Assembly (NCBI GenBank): GCA_030407315.1
Contig: JALQPE010001126.1
Coordinates: 1-25,757, forward strand
Length of the DNA stretch: 25,757 bases
Source of the DNA: Asparagopsis taxiformis
Lineage: Eukaryota > Rhodophyta > Florideophyceae > Bonnemaisoniales > Bonnemaisoniaceae
Direction of reading: 5' to 3'
Below the pieces are notes generated by a model. It was not told the DNA's origin. It saw only the letters and a program-made list of their open reading frames with translations, and did no database searches. Position 1 is the stretch's first letter, and each line of letters begins with the position of its first letter. Position numbers and translations under genes: made by a program. This document shows positions 1 to 10,943 of the stretch, piece after piece.

Positions 1-151
1 ACCCCCAACCCCTCTTCAGTCCCATTAATAAATGCAACCAGATGATAATTAATTGGTAATGGTAAGTAACTAACCTGAGTATTATGGGAGATATATCTAA
101 TTGATAGATTTGTTGTATTTAAATTGATCGAATTGATTGAAGATATTGGGG

Positions 152-1758
152 ATGAAGTACGTCGAGAAGAGGAGGCCTCGCTACGAGGAGAAGACCCACA
201 TTGGCAGGTTCAACCTTAATTGGGATGAAGGAGCCATCAACTTCAGGACCGAAATACCTGAGTTGCCAGAGAAACTCAAACACAAGCCAGATGAGAAGGC
301 ACATCTGAGCAAAATGGATGAAATCAAGAAACAGATCGAGAAGCCAAGCAGCAACGAAAGAACAAGAAGGCACAGTACGCAGAGGAAACCAGAACATACG
401 CAGAGGATACCGAAGAACTCAAGTACAACATAGAACTAGGCAAGAAGTGTCTGAAGGTACTGTCCTTCGACCAGGAAACCTGCTACCGGAAACTCAAGGA
501 CATCGACTTCAAAATCAAAAGGAACAAAAGGGAAATAAGGGAAATGCAGAACGAAACTGGAGACAAGAGGAAAAAAGAGTACTCGGAGATGACATACCGG
601 GAACTAGAACAGGAAGAACAGAAACTGACACAGAGGCTGACCATAGAGTCACTCACCAAAAAGGAAGAAGCAGAGCTGAGCAGTCTCCTCAACAAAATAG
701 GAAGGGAGAAGGTCAACGCCCAGAAGAACAAGGAAGAACCCAATAGCAACGTATCAGGAGAGATAGCCAGTGCCAAGGCCCAGATTGATAGGCTGCTACA
801 AAGCCAGAATACCATCAAGGACAAGCTGGTAGAGATTGACATGAAGATGGAAGCCATACATGAACACCTAGAAGAGTTCAAGGCAGAACAATTGGAGCAA
901 GAGCAGGAACAGAACAACAACAAGAAGGTGGCAGGGCTGAAGAAGGAGGCAGATGAACTCAAGGCCAAAATATACCAGTTAAGAGAGGATATGGCAGAGT
1001 GCGAGAAGGCACACCTGAACAAGGTCAACGAGTATGAGTACGAACAGGAACTCACAAAGTGGATCAACTGGGCAACAGAAGTCCAGGAACGCAAGAACGA
1101 GGAGTGGAGGGCAGAGCAGGCATACAAGAAGAAACAGGAACAAAAGTACAAGGAAGGAGATAAACCCAAGGACAAGAAAGACAGGAAGAAGGGAGAAGGC
1201 AAGGAAGAGGAACCCAAAGAGCAGAGGGAAAGGTACATACCCCCCAAAGTGAACCAGTACCAGAAAGAAATAGACAACTGTTCATTCCTGATAGGGTACT
1301 GCAAGGACCTATACTCATCAGAAGGCACCCAGTCACAAGCCAATCCAGGCAAGGAGAAGAAAACTGAGGAAATCCTGAAGGAAGGAGAGTGGTCCAAGAT
1401 GAAGGGAGTAGAAGTCATCGTCTCCAAGAAGAACAAGAACCCAGAACCCAACAAGAAAAACAAGATCAAAGAACCAGAACCAGAACACGAGGAGAGCAAG
1501 GGCAACTTCAACCACCAGTACTTCGTCGAGCAGGCCTTCCATCAACTCAATGTCCTTCCTCCGACTAACGAAAGCGATTTGGACAAGGCAATAGAGGATC
1601 TCACCCAAAAGCAGAAGTACTATCTGGAACACCCAGAAGGAAAGCCAGAGGCCAGAAAGCCACACGCCGAGAAGTATGCTCCCGAGAAATACACCAAAGT
1701 CAAAACACAGCAAGGAAAAAGGGTAGTCAACCATGATGATTTCCCATCCCTCAGTTGA
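152..1758 (+). CDS. Bfr1-like coiled-coil protein (frame break near 340)
   Basis: Lys/Glu-rich protein of about 530 residues that resembles the yeast Bfr1 / nuclear-segregation family, which is known to bind mRNPs and polysomes. Shared traits are an N-terminal RPD-like segment (KPDEKAHL, about residue 50), long coiled coils, and a C-terminal block (FHQLNVLPPTNESDLDKAIE) resembling the Bfr1 tail. The start is the ATG at 152, since an in-frame TGA lies at 134; the stop is TGA 1756-1758. The N-terminal frame runs to about 340 and the rest lies one frame back. Joining them needs either one missing base near 338-340, giving a smooth coiled coil, or a 29-nt GTAC...CAG intron at 379-407, longer than the other introns here. 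Family assignment rests on pattern similarity only. Confidence 0.6.
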
Positions 1759-2735
1759 TTTCGATGGAATAAACTTAGGTGCAAAATATATCATTATTCT
1801 GATTTATCGTTCTTTGAACTACGCATATAAATGCATTATATTCTATGCTCCGACAGTTATGTTTTTCTACCTTGGGCTCGATCCGCGAGAGAGCAGGTAG
1901 AGTCGATACTGGCCTGGAACTCCATTGAATGAGCACTGGTTTATAGCCAAAGCTCCTTTGTGATGAACCCACCATTGATTCGCCATTGATTTAATATAAT
2001 AGCCTTTCGGTTTTCGAAGCATCAGGAACGTAAAACAAAAGGCAGACAGATGCCAAATTGGGTTCTCAAGGCTGTCAGGCGAAGAAATTCAATATATGGG
2101 TCTAAAATTCTCCCTTTAATTTGTTTCGTTAATAAACAATAGAGAACGGCTAGCAAGCATCTAAGGGCCATCCTCAGGCAATCGGACTTAGAAAGGAGAA
2201 CTAAGCTTCAATAAGCAGGACGACCAATTAATGAAGAGCTTTTGTTCGTAATTTGATAAAGTATAATCGCATTCGAGAATTTAAAACCCTTCCAGGGAGA
2301 TGAGCTAAGAGAAACGCCAGATAAATCGCAGAACCTACACAACCATCACTCTAGACGTACAGTTGCTATAATAGTCAGGTTAGAAAACGGTTGGTTCATC
2401 TGATATAGACTGAAGGAAAGACCATGAACGAAGCCACATAAATAGTCGGAATTCGGCCTAGCACGGGAAAGATGATACTGAAGAAGTATCGGTAGACTGG
2501 CAGCTTCTTTGAGAAGAAAGAAGATAAATATCGCAGGGAATTGGTTTAAGAAATTGAGTAAACTAATAGAAAGCAGATCTGCAATATTGTGTTCGTTCCT
2601 ATTGAAAGTCCGAACTTCTTCCAGCCCCACCCTTTCTGCTGTTGGTTCCCAACCGAGTGATTATTTCTATCATTAAATAGATTCTGTTTAAGTCCCTTCT
2701 ATCAAATAGAGTGGTCAGATAAATTCAAAGTGGGA
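1759..2735. other. 977-bp stretch without a recognised gene
   Basis: This lies between the 3' ends of two converging genes. I find no credible protein gene on either strand with UAR=Glu. The longest TGA-free reading is on the minus strand (about 2346-2680), and it has no ATG until near its end. I recognise no tRNA, rRNA or repeat array. Elsewhere in the window gaps are 27-295 bp, so the size is unusual. It could hold a non-coding RNA, a decayed gene or simply long 3' flanks. Confidence 0.5.
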
Positions 2736-4340
2736 TCAGGCAAAATACTGCTTGGACTCGCTCTCTTTCTGTAGCTAATTGCGCTTCCTGCGTACCGAAA
2801 GAGGCGTTTAGCATTTCTCCGAATTATTGTGAATATTGAAGTTCAACAGATTTCCAATGCCCAGTTTCTCCATTGTTCGGCCCCAAATATTGAAATAATG
2901 GGCGAGCACGATGAGCCAGAGCACCCCAGGCATCCCCTGTATCACCCATTTCCCTATCACCCCCATATCAGGTGCATTCATCGATTTTGTGAATATGCTT
3001 TCCACTTTAAGCATATCGAAGAAGTTGAATATCAGGGCTGCAGCCACTCTCGAGAAATTGATGGTGGCAAACATGAGCGACGGACCATCCGACTCTCCTT
3101 TGTAAAGGCCATAGAGGTTAGAGAGTTTCAATCGAAAGAGAGAATAATAGACCATGTATGACATCACTGCCATTATAATAAGGCTCGAGAACCTAATTGC
3201 AGTCAGACTTCCAAGCTTGAGCAGCCACCCTAGCAAAGAACTACTTTCAGTGAGAAACACTTGAGTTTCGGAAGCCAAGATCACCGTTGAGAAGGCTACA
3301 AAGAACACAGCCAAAAACTGCTTGCATAGGGGCAAGACTGAGCTATACCAAACCCAATGATACTTTCTTGGCTTAAATAGATCTGTTACCAATTTGTTGT
3401 AGCCTTTTAATTTTGACTGTTAAATATCCTCATAGAGAATACTCTTGTAAATGAATTAATCCAATGTCTTTTGGGTTCTTCTGATGCTCATTAGGCTCCT
3501 CTGAATGAGGCGATGATGTTCGATCGAGTTTTATAATTTGGTTGGATCCAGTTCGGGATATTACGTATCGTTTAAGAATTCTTGGTAGCTTCTTGGGATA
3601 ATTTCCTGCAGATAATCAGGGACTAAGGACAGGGATACTCTGCAGTACTCTTGGACTTCAGGAGTGGCACCTTCTCGGCTCTGAGCCATGTTGATCCAGG
3701 ACACCACTTTCTTGAATTCGAATTCGTGCTTTTGAAGCTCTACTTCGATGGTGGCTACCTTGGCTCTGCAGTACTGTGCAAAGCTGGAGATGTCGGACTC
3801 TAGCCATAGAGAGCGAGGGATCTCCACAACAGCATAACCCATGAGCAGCATCATCAGGAACACCCCAAAACTGGTGGCGATTGCTTTCAAATAGGTAGTT
3901 AAGCCCATCTCCTCAGCAGCCCCTACAAGCACCAGGAAGACCAAACCCAGGATTCCAAGGAGCAGGAGCATGAGGTAGAACCAGGCATTGCTCCTAATGC
4001 TCCTCTTAAGTCGATCCCGTGCTTAAAGGTCTCCCGAATTGGCTTCTTCCTGTAAAATAGGGATAACCGTCCAAGTCAAAATATACACGCTCCAGTACAG
4101 GAACAAGTACTCGAAAGATATCGAGGCGAAGGCATCGGAATTTTCAAAGCCAGGATCATCCCCATTCTTCAAAGTCTCATACAGGTCAGCAGGAACCAGT
4201 AAGGCAATCCCAAAGTTAAGGATCCATGAAAGAGCAGACCAGAACTTGATGTGGATCGATACTCGAGGACCTGAGTAATAATAGACCAGGAAACAGCAGA
4301 AAACAGAGAGAGCACCGAACTCGAGCAGAAGACCGCTCAT
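2736..4340 (-). CDS. LMBRD2: LMBR1-domain membrane protein, LMBRD2-like
   Basis: Multi-spanning membrane protein of 534 residues. Under UAR=Glu it is one uninterrupted frame with no intron, although standard code breaks it into three pieces. It follows the LMBRD2 layout: an N-terminal set of membrane segments, then a segment with the family signature GYAVVEIPRSLW (compare GYGLVEIPRSYW in the human protein), a cytoplasmic helical region, and a C-terminal set of membrane helices ending near RTMEKLGIGN. The start is the ATG at 4340; three codons upstream is a TTG, not an initiator. The stop is TGA 2738-2736. It is shorter than the human protein (about 695 residues), mainly in the tail. It lies 48 bp downstream of the sirtuin gene on the same strand. 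Family members act in membrane receptor signalling; its role here is unknown. Confidence 0.85.
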
Positions 4341-4388
4341 TCCCACCAATAATAACGAGATAAAGGGATATCAACTCAATATCCATGA

Positions 4389-5531
4389 TCATTCCATCAA
4401 CTTATCACGTATCGATACCAAGATTTACTCACTTTGCCCCTCCATTCTCCTTACTCTTGACAGCTAGACTTCACACTTCGGATTGATATCAACGATGGAC
4501 TTCTCATTAGGAGGCTATGCAGCAATAGCAATCTTAGCCAGTTTCATGACAAGCCCTGTCGATAGAGAAGTGCCAACGATAACAACTAAATCAGCATTTT
4601 AAACAAGTTATGTCACTGATTCAGAGTAATTGAGAGTTTCTGAGTATGACTCATCAAAAAACATGACATTAGGCCTTAGATTCGCTTCACATTTCGGGCA
4701 CTTAGGCAGTTATTTCTTCCGAATACCTTATCTGTATTCTGCATATGGGAAAGAAGTCAACCTTTCTTGTTTAAGAGTGCACTTGTCACACCTAGCACTT
4801 AGGATGTTGCCGTGGATGTTAAATATTGGATATGTTTTGAGTTTCTTTCCTTTAACTTGTATTCGACTCTCAACTTTAATCTGTGCCTCTTCGTGATAGT
4901 TATCGATGTTCTGTGTGACTAAGGTGACACCTTTCCCTTAAGCACAGAGTTCTGAACATATTTCTGCGAGTGCAGAGTGTCCCTCATTTGGCTTATTCGA
5001 CTCTTTTAACTGATAGAAGGCATCTATCCAAGACCAGGTTTCAAGAGGATGCTTTTCATAGTAGTTCATGGTGAGTATCTTTTCGGGTGACTCTTCTTCG
5101 CCTTCACTGTCTTTGTCTTTGGTCCAGAATCCGTCTTTTCCTCTGAATGTGGGTATCCCACTTGCTTTGGATACTCCTGCACCTGTGATGAAGACTATCT
5201 TGTGACTGTTTTGTAGGAGTTCTGCCATTTCTTTTGTGTTGATTGGCCATGGTTTGAAGTTGCTATCTGAGGGTAGCAATGGTACTGATATTTTGATGGA
5301 CTCCATGGCTTGATCTATTGCTTTATCGAAGACCTTCTGGTACTGTTCATAGACATCGTCTATTTTGGACAGTGTCTGCTTGGTTTCCTTGAGTGTTTTT
5401 TGTGTCTGTTCTATCTTGACTGCTGTTTCTTTCATTTCATTGTCGACTTTGGCCTTCTTGGCCAGGAATGCCTTGTACCGTTTGTTGACTTATTGTGACT
5501 TCCTGAGCGTTTCATCTATGGACTCACTCAT
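4389..5531 (-). CDS. Sir2-family NAD-dependent deacylase with coiled-coil N-terminus
   Basis: Sirtuin of 380 residues, intron-free under UAR=Glu. Visible motifs are GAGVSKASGIPTFRG (NAD binding, from about residue 117), TQNID, the catalytic His in NIHGN (about residue 240), two Cys pairs of a zinc ribbon (CDKC and CPKC), RPNVMFFDE, and GTSL near the C-terminus. About 90 residues ahead of the catalytic core are Lys/Glu/Gln-rich and predicted coiled coil, unusual for the family. The usual NIDxLH is NIDNYH here, so class assignment is uncertain. At least eight sense TAA/TAG codons occur, several in the C-terminal half. The start is the ATG at 5531, with an in-frame TGA further upstream; the stop is TGA 4391-4389. 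It is divergent from the SH3 gene at 5597, with 65 bp between them. Confidence 0.85.
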
Positions 5532-5596
5532 CTATGCAACTCTGATGATTAAACTAATGATTAAACTAATGAGTCAGATATTTAACGACTATCGAT
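5532..5596. promoter_or_regulatory. 65-bp divergent intergenic region
   Basis: Only 65 bp separate the start codons of the sirtuin (minus) and the SH3 protein (plus), so both promoters and both 5' leaders must fit here or overlap the coding regions. It is A/T-rich and contains a 12-bp tandem repeat. No defined promoter motif was recognised. Confidence 0.5.
5545..5572. repeat. 12-bp tandem repeat in divergent promoter
   Basis: The unit ATGATTAAACTA occurs twice in tandem, followed by ATGA, the start of a third copy. It fills much of the gap between the sirtuin and SH3 genes. It may be a duplicated regulatory site or a slippage product. Confidence 0.8.
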
Positions 5597-6778
5597 ATGC
5601 TGAGGACCAAGGATGTCAGTACCAAGAATCACTCCTCCTTTACCCATAAAAAAGGGGATAAAAGTTCGATACAACCTAAAAACAAGCACATGAAAGCCAG
5701 AGATCATGAAGCTATGAAGAAGTTCAACAAGACAATCCAATAAGTGAGAAAACCACAAAGCAAAGCAACAACTGAATTGGCTGCGAGTAGCACTCTGGGT
5801 TCGAAGACACCCTCCCCATTAAGAGAGATCACCAACACCGAACCTGCCAATATACACGCAGTGGTCTCCCAGCTCAAGCAGAAGACTTCAAAAGAAAAAA
5901 GGAAGTCCCACGATTAAAACTTCATTGACACTCTCTTCAGCAACGCCAAGCCAAGGAGGAAAGAAAGGAAGAAAGCCAGCAGGAATGTGAACCTGGTTGA
6001 AACACTCCTGGGCAAAATAGCCAGAACAGAGAACCAGACTCCGAATCAGAAAGAAGGAGAACCCACAGCCAAGAGTAGCATCCTAGGGAAGATTCGGAGC
6101 CTCGAAGAAGAAAACGAGTTCTATATCAAGACCATTGCTGAAAAGGATGCACAGATCAAAGTCCTCAATGATAAACTGAGCATGTACGAGGAGCACTGTC
6201 AACGGTTCACTCTGGATTGCTTCGAAACAGTGGCTGTTTTCAGGAAACTGGAAACTGAGCAAGAGAGTCTCAGCATCCAGGCCTATAGCGAGTTTTTAAA
6301 CAGAAGAATGGCTAGACTGGTCTAAGATATCAATTTCTTCGTCGATAAGCTCAAATTGGAAGGGAAAATACGTCTGAAAGGGCATATCCTTCAAAAAGAA
6401 CTCAACGATGCATTCACAGGTCGGGACAAGGCACTGACTGAAGAGAACAGAGTCAAAGAGTCACGAAACACAAGCAGTAAGGAGAGTGCCCAGTGCCACT
6501 ATCGCAGCCGATCCTCAGAGCCAAGCAAGAAAAATGAGGAGATAGATATTCTGATTGACATAGTTTCAAGAAGGGATTCCATAGCTAGTTCACGTAGAGA
6601 TGCTATTGTTGATGAGCAAAGAGTAGTCGGAAAGAATTTCCCAGGACTCGTTGATGCCCATGAACTGGTACTGAAAAAGGGGGACACCATATCAGTTCTC
6701 AAGGCCAATGAAAATGGATGGTGGATCGGCATTAAGGAAGGAGTTGTTGGGTACTTTCCTGCTGACTGCCTTCAATGA
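5597..6778 (+). CDS. Coiled-coil protein with C-terminal SH3 domain
   Basis: Protein of 393 residues in a single frame with UAR=Glu and no intron. The N-terminal 130 residues are basic and low in structure. The middle (about residues 160-260) is heptad-like and Lys/Glu-rich. The last 45 residues form an SH3 domain: ELVLKKGDTISVLKANENGW, then WIGIKEGVVGYFPADCL, with the conserved GWW and GYFP features. The start is the ATG at 5597, with TGA in frame at 5570; the stop is TGA 6776-6778. An SH3 domain plus coiled coil suggests a cytoskeletal or membrane-scaffold adaptor, which is inference. The next gene downstream, 67 bp away on the same strand, is also a coiled-coil protein, so the two may work together. 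No named homologue was recognised. Confidence 0.75.
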
Positions 6779-6845
6779 TTATTATTTCATGCAATTTGCT
6801 CAGCTAAGAAGGTCGGAGAGCGTGAATATTAATAATAGTTAGAAG

Positions 6846-9621
6846 ATGAATAACCAAGAACCATCCTCCAGGACATCATTAAGGGAAGTGGAAGCCCTGA
6901 AGCGTAAGGTTCGAGAGTTAGAGTCCGAAATCAACGAGAGAGTCAGAAACTATCTCATCAGGCACCAGAATAGCACTTCCCATCCCAAAATAAGAGCTCA
7001 TACTGATAAGGTGGCCTCGAATAACGGGAATGGCCGTTCTGACTCAGTGAAGGGCAAGAATCATTCTTCAGCAACACTCGATGTCTCCCATGACTCAGTT
7101 TCAACCAGAAGTATTCAAGGCTTGGCTATGACTCATAAGCTGGTCAACGTCTCCATTGCACAAAAAGCAGGATGCTCAGAAACCTCAGAGCATACAGCCA
7201 CTCAATAGGACTCGGTGATCGAAGAATAGTAAATCAGCAATGTGAAGGACTCACAGAGAGAGAATGACAACGAGGGCAATACAATTAATGCCAAAGTGGA
7301 TGAGACAACACAGCAGCTCAAGGAGTCACTTCATAGGGAAGCTGAACTTCGATAACAAATAGACAAGCAGAATTGCAATGAATAGAAGTCATCCAAGAGC
7401 ATTGAATCGATGCGGAACCTGGTATGCGAACTCGAAGCTTCCCTCGAAAATGAAAGAAGGTTCAACACATCAGAATAACAGGCCAAGTCCAGGCTAGAAA
7501 GAGAGAACAATCGATTAAAAGAGGAGTTCAGGACTCTTCACTCAATTGAAGATGAAAATATTCAACTCAGGAAAACGATAGAAGCATAGAAGAAAGCGGT
7601 CATTCGTCTTCAAGGCAAACTTGAAAGCATATAAATGGCCAATCAAGAGTACATCCGGGCCTATACGCGACTAAAGGCAGAGAAGGAGCACATTGAGCAG
7701 TTAATGCAGAGCCAGAGAAGGTTCGAAACCTACTTAACAACGGAGCCTATAACTGAGAATTCATTGGAATATCGTTCATCTCGGAGGAGTTCATATGAGG
7801 ATCTTCCAAGCTAGGTTATATCGTCATTGATCGAACTATTGATGAGGTGATCAAGAAGATCAGCGCGGATGCACCGGAACAGATGATATCAAATCTGGTG
7901 AAAATTAAGGCAGTCATTCTGAATAGTGACGAGTCAAGCAGAAGGACAACAGTTATCTTTCGATAGAGTGACCCAAATATCGAAGTTATTCATTCCGAGT
8001 ATAAGACACTGATACTGAAGCTAGTAGATCGATATAAGAGGAAGATCAAAACCCATGAAAAGCAGTTCAGTGAAGTAATGTCGAAGGTCATAGAGAAAAG
8101 AGCATAGGAGACTAAGATCCAGGCAGTGAGTTCTCCCTCGTCTGATTTTAAAAAGGGAAGGAAATCATCGGTATATCGAACACCTGAGGCTGTTTCCCTG
8201 AGAACCTTGACTGAAGGTGAAGCTACTGAAGTGACCATGTCTCCTTTTGAGGAAAGAAGTGATGCTCTCAATAAAAGCATCAAATACTTGAATCGGATCA
8301 ATGAGCAGGAAGAAAGGTTTCAGAAAATGGAGAAGAAGCATAGAGATGAAATCAAGGAACTCAAGGCACAAAAAAACAAACTGGTACTGGATTTCCAGAA
8401 ATTCATGGCAGCTGTAGCAGCCAAACAGAACCAGTGTGAGATAAAGGCCGGACTTGTTAACTAAGTTGGGAAGTACACCCATGGAATAGCGCAGTGTCTG
8501 CCCTTAGGAGAAAACTTCGGCATTTTTCCACCAGAAACGAAGGAATAGCTGATGCATACCCTTGAATCAATCTTGACATTCAGCCTTTAATACAACAGTT
8601 CAATCAAAAAAAGAGAAGATGAGAGACTGCAGCTTGAGAATGAGTTCAACTTATTGCTGCAGGAACTGATAAGCAAGCACTCGATTGACCAGGAAAGTAT
8701 TTTAGGATTCCTTTCAAGCAAGAGTAGCCTGGCCAATCTCAAAAACATGGTTTATAGAGAGCTAAGGACTTCGTCGAACTGCTTCAGGAAAAAACCTTGA
8801 ACAGAGTCAATGATGGTTCTGCATTGACCGTTGATACTATTGATGTTTTATTGAGCGGATTCCCTATATCAATAAAAGAGATGAGTCACAGAGCCATATT
8901 CAAGAAGGGCAAATACTCACACTCGCAGTCAGGAAGCCATCATAAACAAGAGACCATACAGTACACGGGTACGACAATTCTGAAGAGAAGAGTTGGATTG
9001 GAGACCTGCACCAAAGTGCAACAACCGAAATACAGGATCCCAGGTACTTCACACAGTACACCAAACTAAGTGAGAAGTCTCCTGAGAAGATGTCAAGGGA
9101 ATCATAGTTCCGGCCAGTCAGCGATCGAGTGAACATCAATAAGTCACCAACTCAGCTGATCCAGGACATTCTGAGAGGACTGTCCGCCAACCCGAATGCT
9201 GAACTGAGTCCCTTCTATTCTAAGGATAGTGAGGAAACAGTCATAGCCATCCTCACCAACAAGAGTGAACTCAATGCCTACATAAACAACTAGAAAACAG
9301 CATGGTTGGTCTAGATAGCGAAATAGTCAAGAACTATGAAGTCCTTGTTTTACTTCTCAAGCAAGTCCAGGCAAATGATGTCGAAGTTAAGCAGTCTCAA
9401 AGCGGAGTCGAGGTAAAGTTCAACAAATCAGCACTGGTCAAACAGGAAAATGAAATAGATAGGCTTCAAAGCAACTCGAAGAAAAGGACAAACTGATGGA
9501 TTAAGTCATCAACCACTACGAGTCAGTGATCAGAGATTGCAATGAAGTGATAGAGAAATTAATTCTGGATAAGGACAAAGCCAAAAGGGCAGTTATAGGC
9601 AGGAATGATGCTCAATACTGA
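6846..9621 (+). CDS. Large coiled-coil protein, reading frame broken about five times
   Basis: About 926 residues if joined; Glu/Lys/Ser-rich with heptad stretches such as LREVEALKRKVRELESEI near the N-terminus. No catalytic domain was recognised. The coding signal moves through five frame changes: near 7814, 8758, 8973, 9288 and 9471. Each is in the same direction, equal to one missing base. At four of them a GT...AG stretch could be a non-typical intron: 26 nt at 7789-7814, 17 nt near 8751-8767, 17 nt near 8970, 29 nt near 9263; a 26-nt stretch also precedes 9471. None matches the 20-22-nt pattern of the other genes. With five restored bases the length is a whole number of codons. The start is the ATG at 6846 and the stop TGA 9619-9621. 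It could be two or more genes, but the frames overlap rather than leaving gaps, which argues for one. Confidence 0.5.
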
Positions 9622-9663
9622 TTGATTTTCATTGCATTTATTGAATGTGAGTGTGACGAGTGA

Positions 9664-10891
9664 TCATACTTTGCTGTAATCTAGCTTGGACTCAAGTTTC
9701 TTGTTATCTCTGATCTTTCGGGCAGCTTTCATGAAGTCCTCATCGATGACATAGTCCCTGTCATCTCTGATAGCAAACATGCCGCCTTCAGTGCAGACAT
9801 TTCTGAGATCTGCTCCGTTGAATTCTTCACAGATCTTGGCAAGTGCTTCGAAGTCGATATCTCCCTTGGTTGTGATTTCCTTGGAGTGGATCTTCAGAAT
9901 TTCCTGTCTTGCTGCTTCATTGGGGAGGGGTATCTCGACCTTCCTGTCCAGTCTTCCAGGTCTAAGCAGAGCAGGATCCAAGATGTCAGGTCTGTTGGTG
10001 GCCATCACAACCTTCACCCTTCCTAGCTCATCGAAGCCGTCCAACTGGTTCAGGAGCTCCATAAGAGTTCTTTGGATTTCTCGATCAGCTGAGCTGCCCT
10101 CACTTAGCCTTCTGCCTCCAATTGCATCAATTTCATCCATAAAAATGATGCAAGGTTGGTTGTCCTTGGCATATCCGAACATTTCCCTGATAACTCTGGC
10201 GGATTCTCCGATATACTTGTCGACAATGGCTGATGCAACCACCTTCAGGAACCTAGCCTCGATGTTAGAGGCCAAGGCTCTAGCAATGAGGGTTTTCCCT
10301 GTTCCAGGTGGGCCGTACATTAGGCAACCTGAATTCCAACAGAAGTACCTTTAGGTGGCTTGATTCCAACTCTTTTGAACAGTTCAGGATTAGTAATGGG
10401 AAGTTCGATAGTTTCCCTCAGTATTCTGAGTTCATCGCCCAGCCCTCCGATGTCTGAGAAGTCCACTTTGCCTGGATCCTCACTCATCATATTGAAGACC
10501 ATTGGGTCGACTTCTCTAGGCAGGACTCGCATGATGGTGAGGGTGGTCTGATCGAGGGACACTCTTGCTCCTACCACCAGTTTGGACCTGTCAATCTTGA
10601 CCTTCACCCCGACTACATTCCTTGGTCCTGATGAGCTCTTGACGATATCTGGATTAAACCGGATGTACACTTCTCTTCGGTGAGTTGCTTGAGGACTTCA
10701 CCAATGATCTCTCCCACTGACTGTAGTGACTTGAGTTGGTTGTCTGTCTTGGTTATTTCCTTCTTCTTGTCCCTCAGTTCGAATCGCTCTATCATGAATC
10801 TAGGGTTACTTTTGCGGACTGCTTCTTCATCACGGTCGTGCTGTGCCTTTTTCTGTGCGTACTCTTGGATGAGTTTCTCCCGGTCTGCCAT
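9664..10891 (-). CDS. RPT4: 26S proteasome regulatory ATPase Rpt4
   Basis: AAA+ ATPase of 395 residues, close to the length of human PSMC6. It is one of six ATPases in the ring that unfolds ubiquitylated substrates and opens the 20S core. It has an N-terminal coiled coil (about residues 1-55), an OB fold, Walker A GPPGTGKT (180-187), Walker B IIFMDEID (D239/E240) and the second region of homology with ATNRPD and [26 protein letters not shown] and [16 protein letters not shown], which identify Rpt4, form only after removal of two 20-nt introns at 10668-10649 and 10348-10329. Start is ATG 10891, stop TGA 9666-9664. The gene contains no UAR codon, so its reading does not depend on the variant code. 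It is divergent from the aminopeptidase gene and converges on the coiled-coil gene with 42 bp between stops. Confidence 0.95.
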
Positions 10892-10943
10892 TCCGATTTA
10901 AAAATAAATCAAACTTGGATTGGTTTATAACTTCATAAATATC
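10892..10943. promoter_or_regulatory. 52-bp divergent intergenic region
   Basis: The gap between the start codons of Rpt4 (minus) and X-prolyl aminopeptidase (plus) is A/T-rich and only 52 bp long. Both transcripts must initiate within it or inside neighbouring coding sequence. No recognisable TATA or other motif was assigned. Confidence 0.5.

Noticed and set aside
483..1511. 342-codon minus-strand ORF rich in Ser, Leu and Cys
   Set aside because: It is the antisense shadow of the Lys/Glu-rich Bfr1-like gene; the composition is the expected complement and no domain is visible.
2346..2630. 94-codon hydrophobic minus-strand ORF in the large gap
   Set aside because: It has no ATG until near its end, no UAR use, no intron signals and no recognised domain.
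1759..2735. tRNA genes
   Set aside because: No B-box-like sequence with a matching acceptor stem was found by eye; a proper covariance search was not possible.
9779..10354. 191-codon plus-strand ORF
   Set aside because: It is antisense to the conserved Rpt4 ATPase domain.
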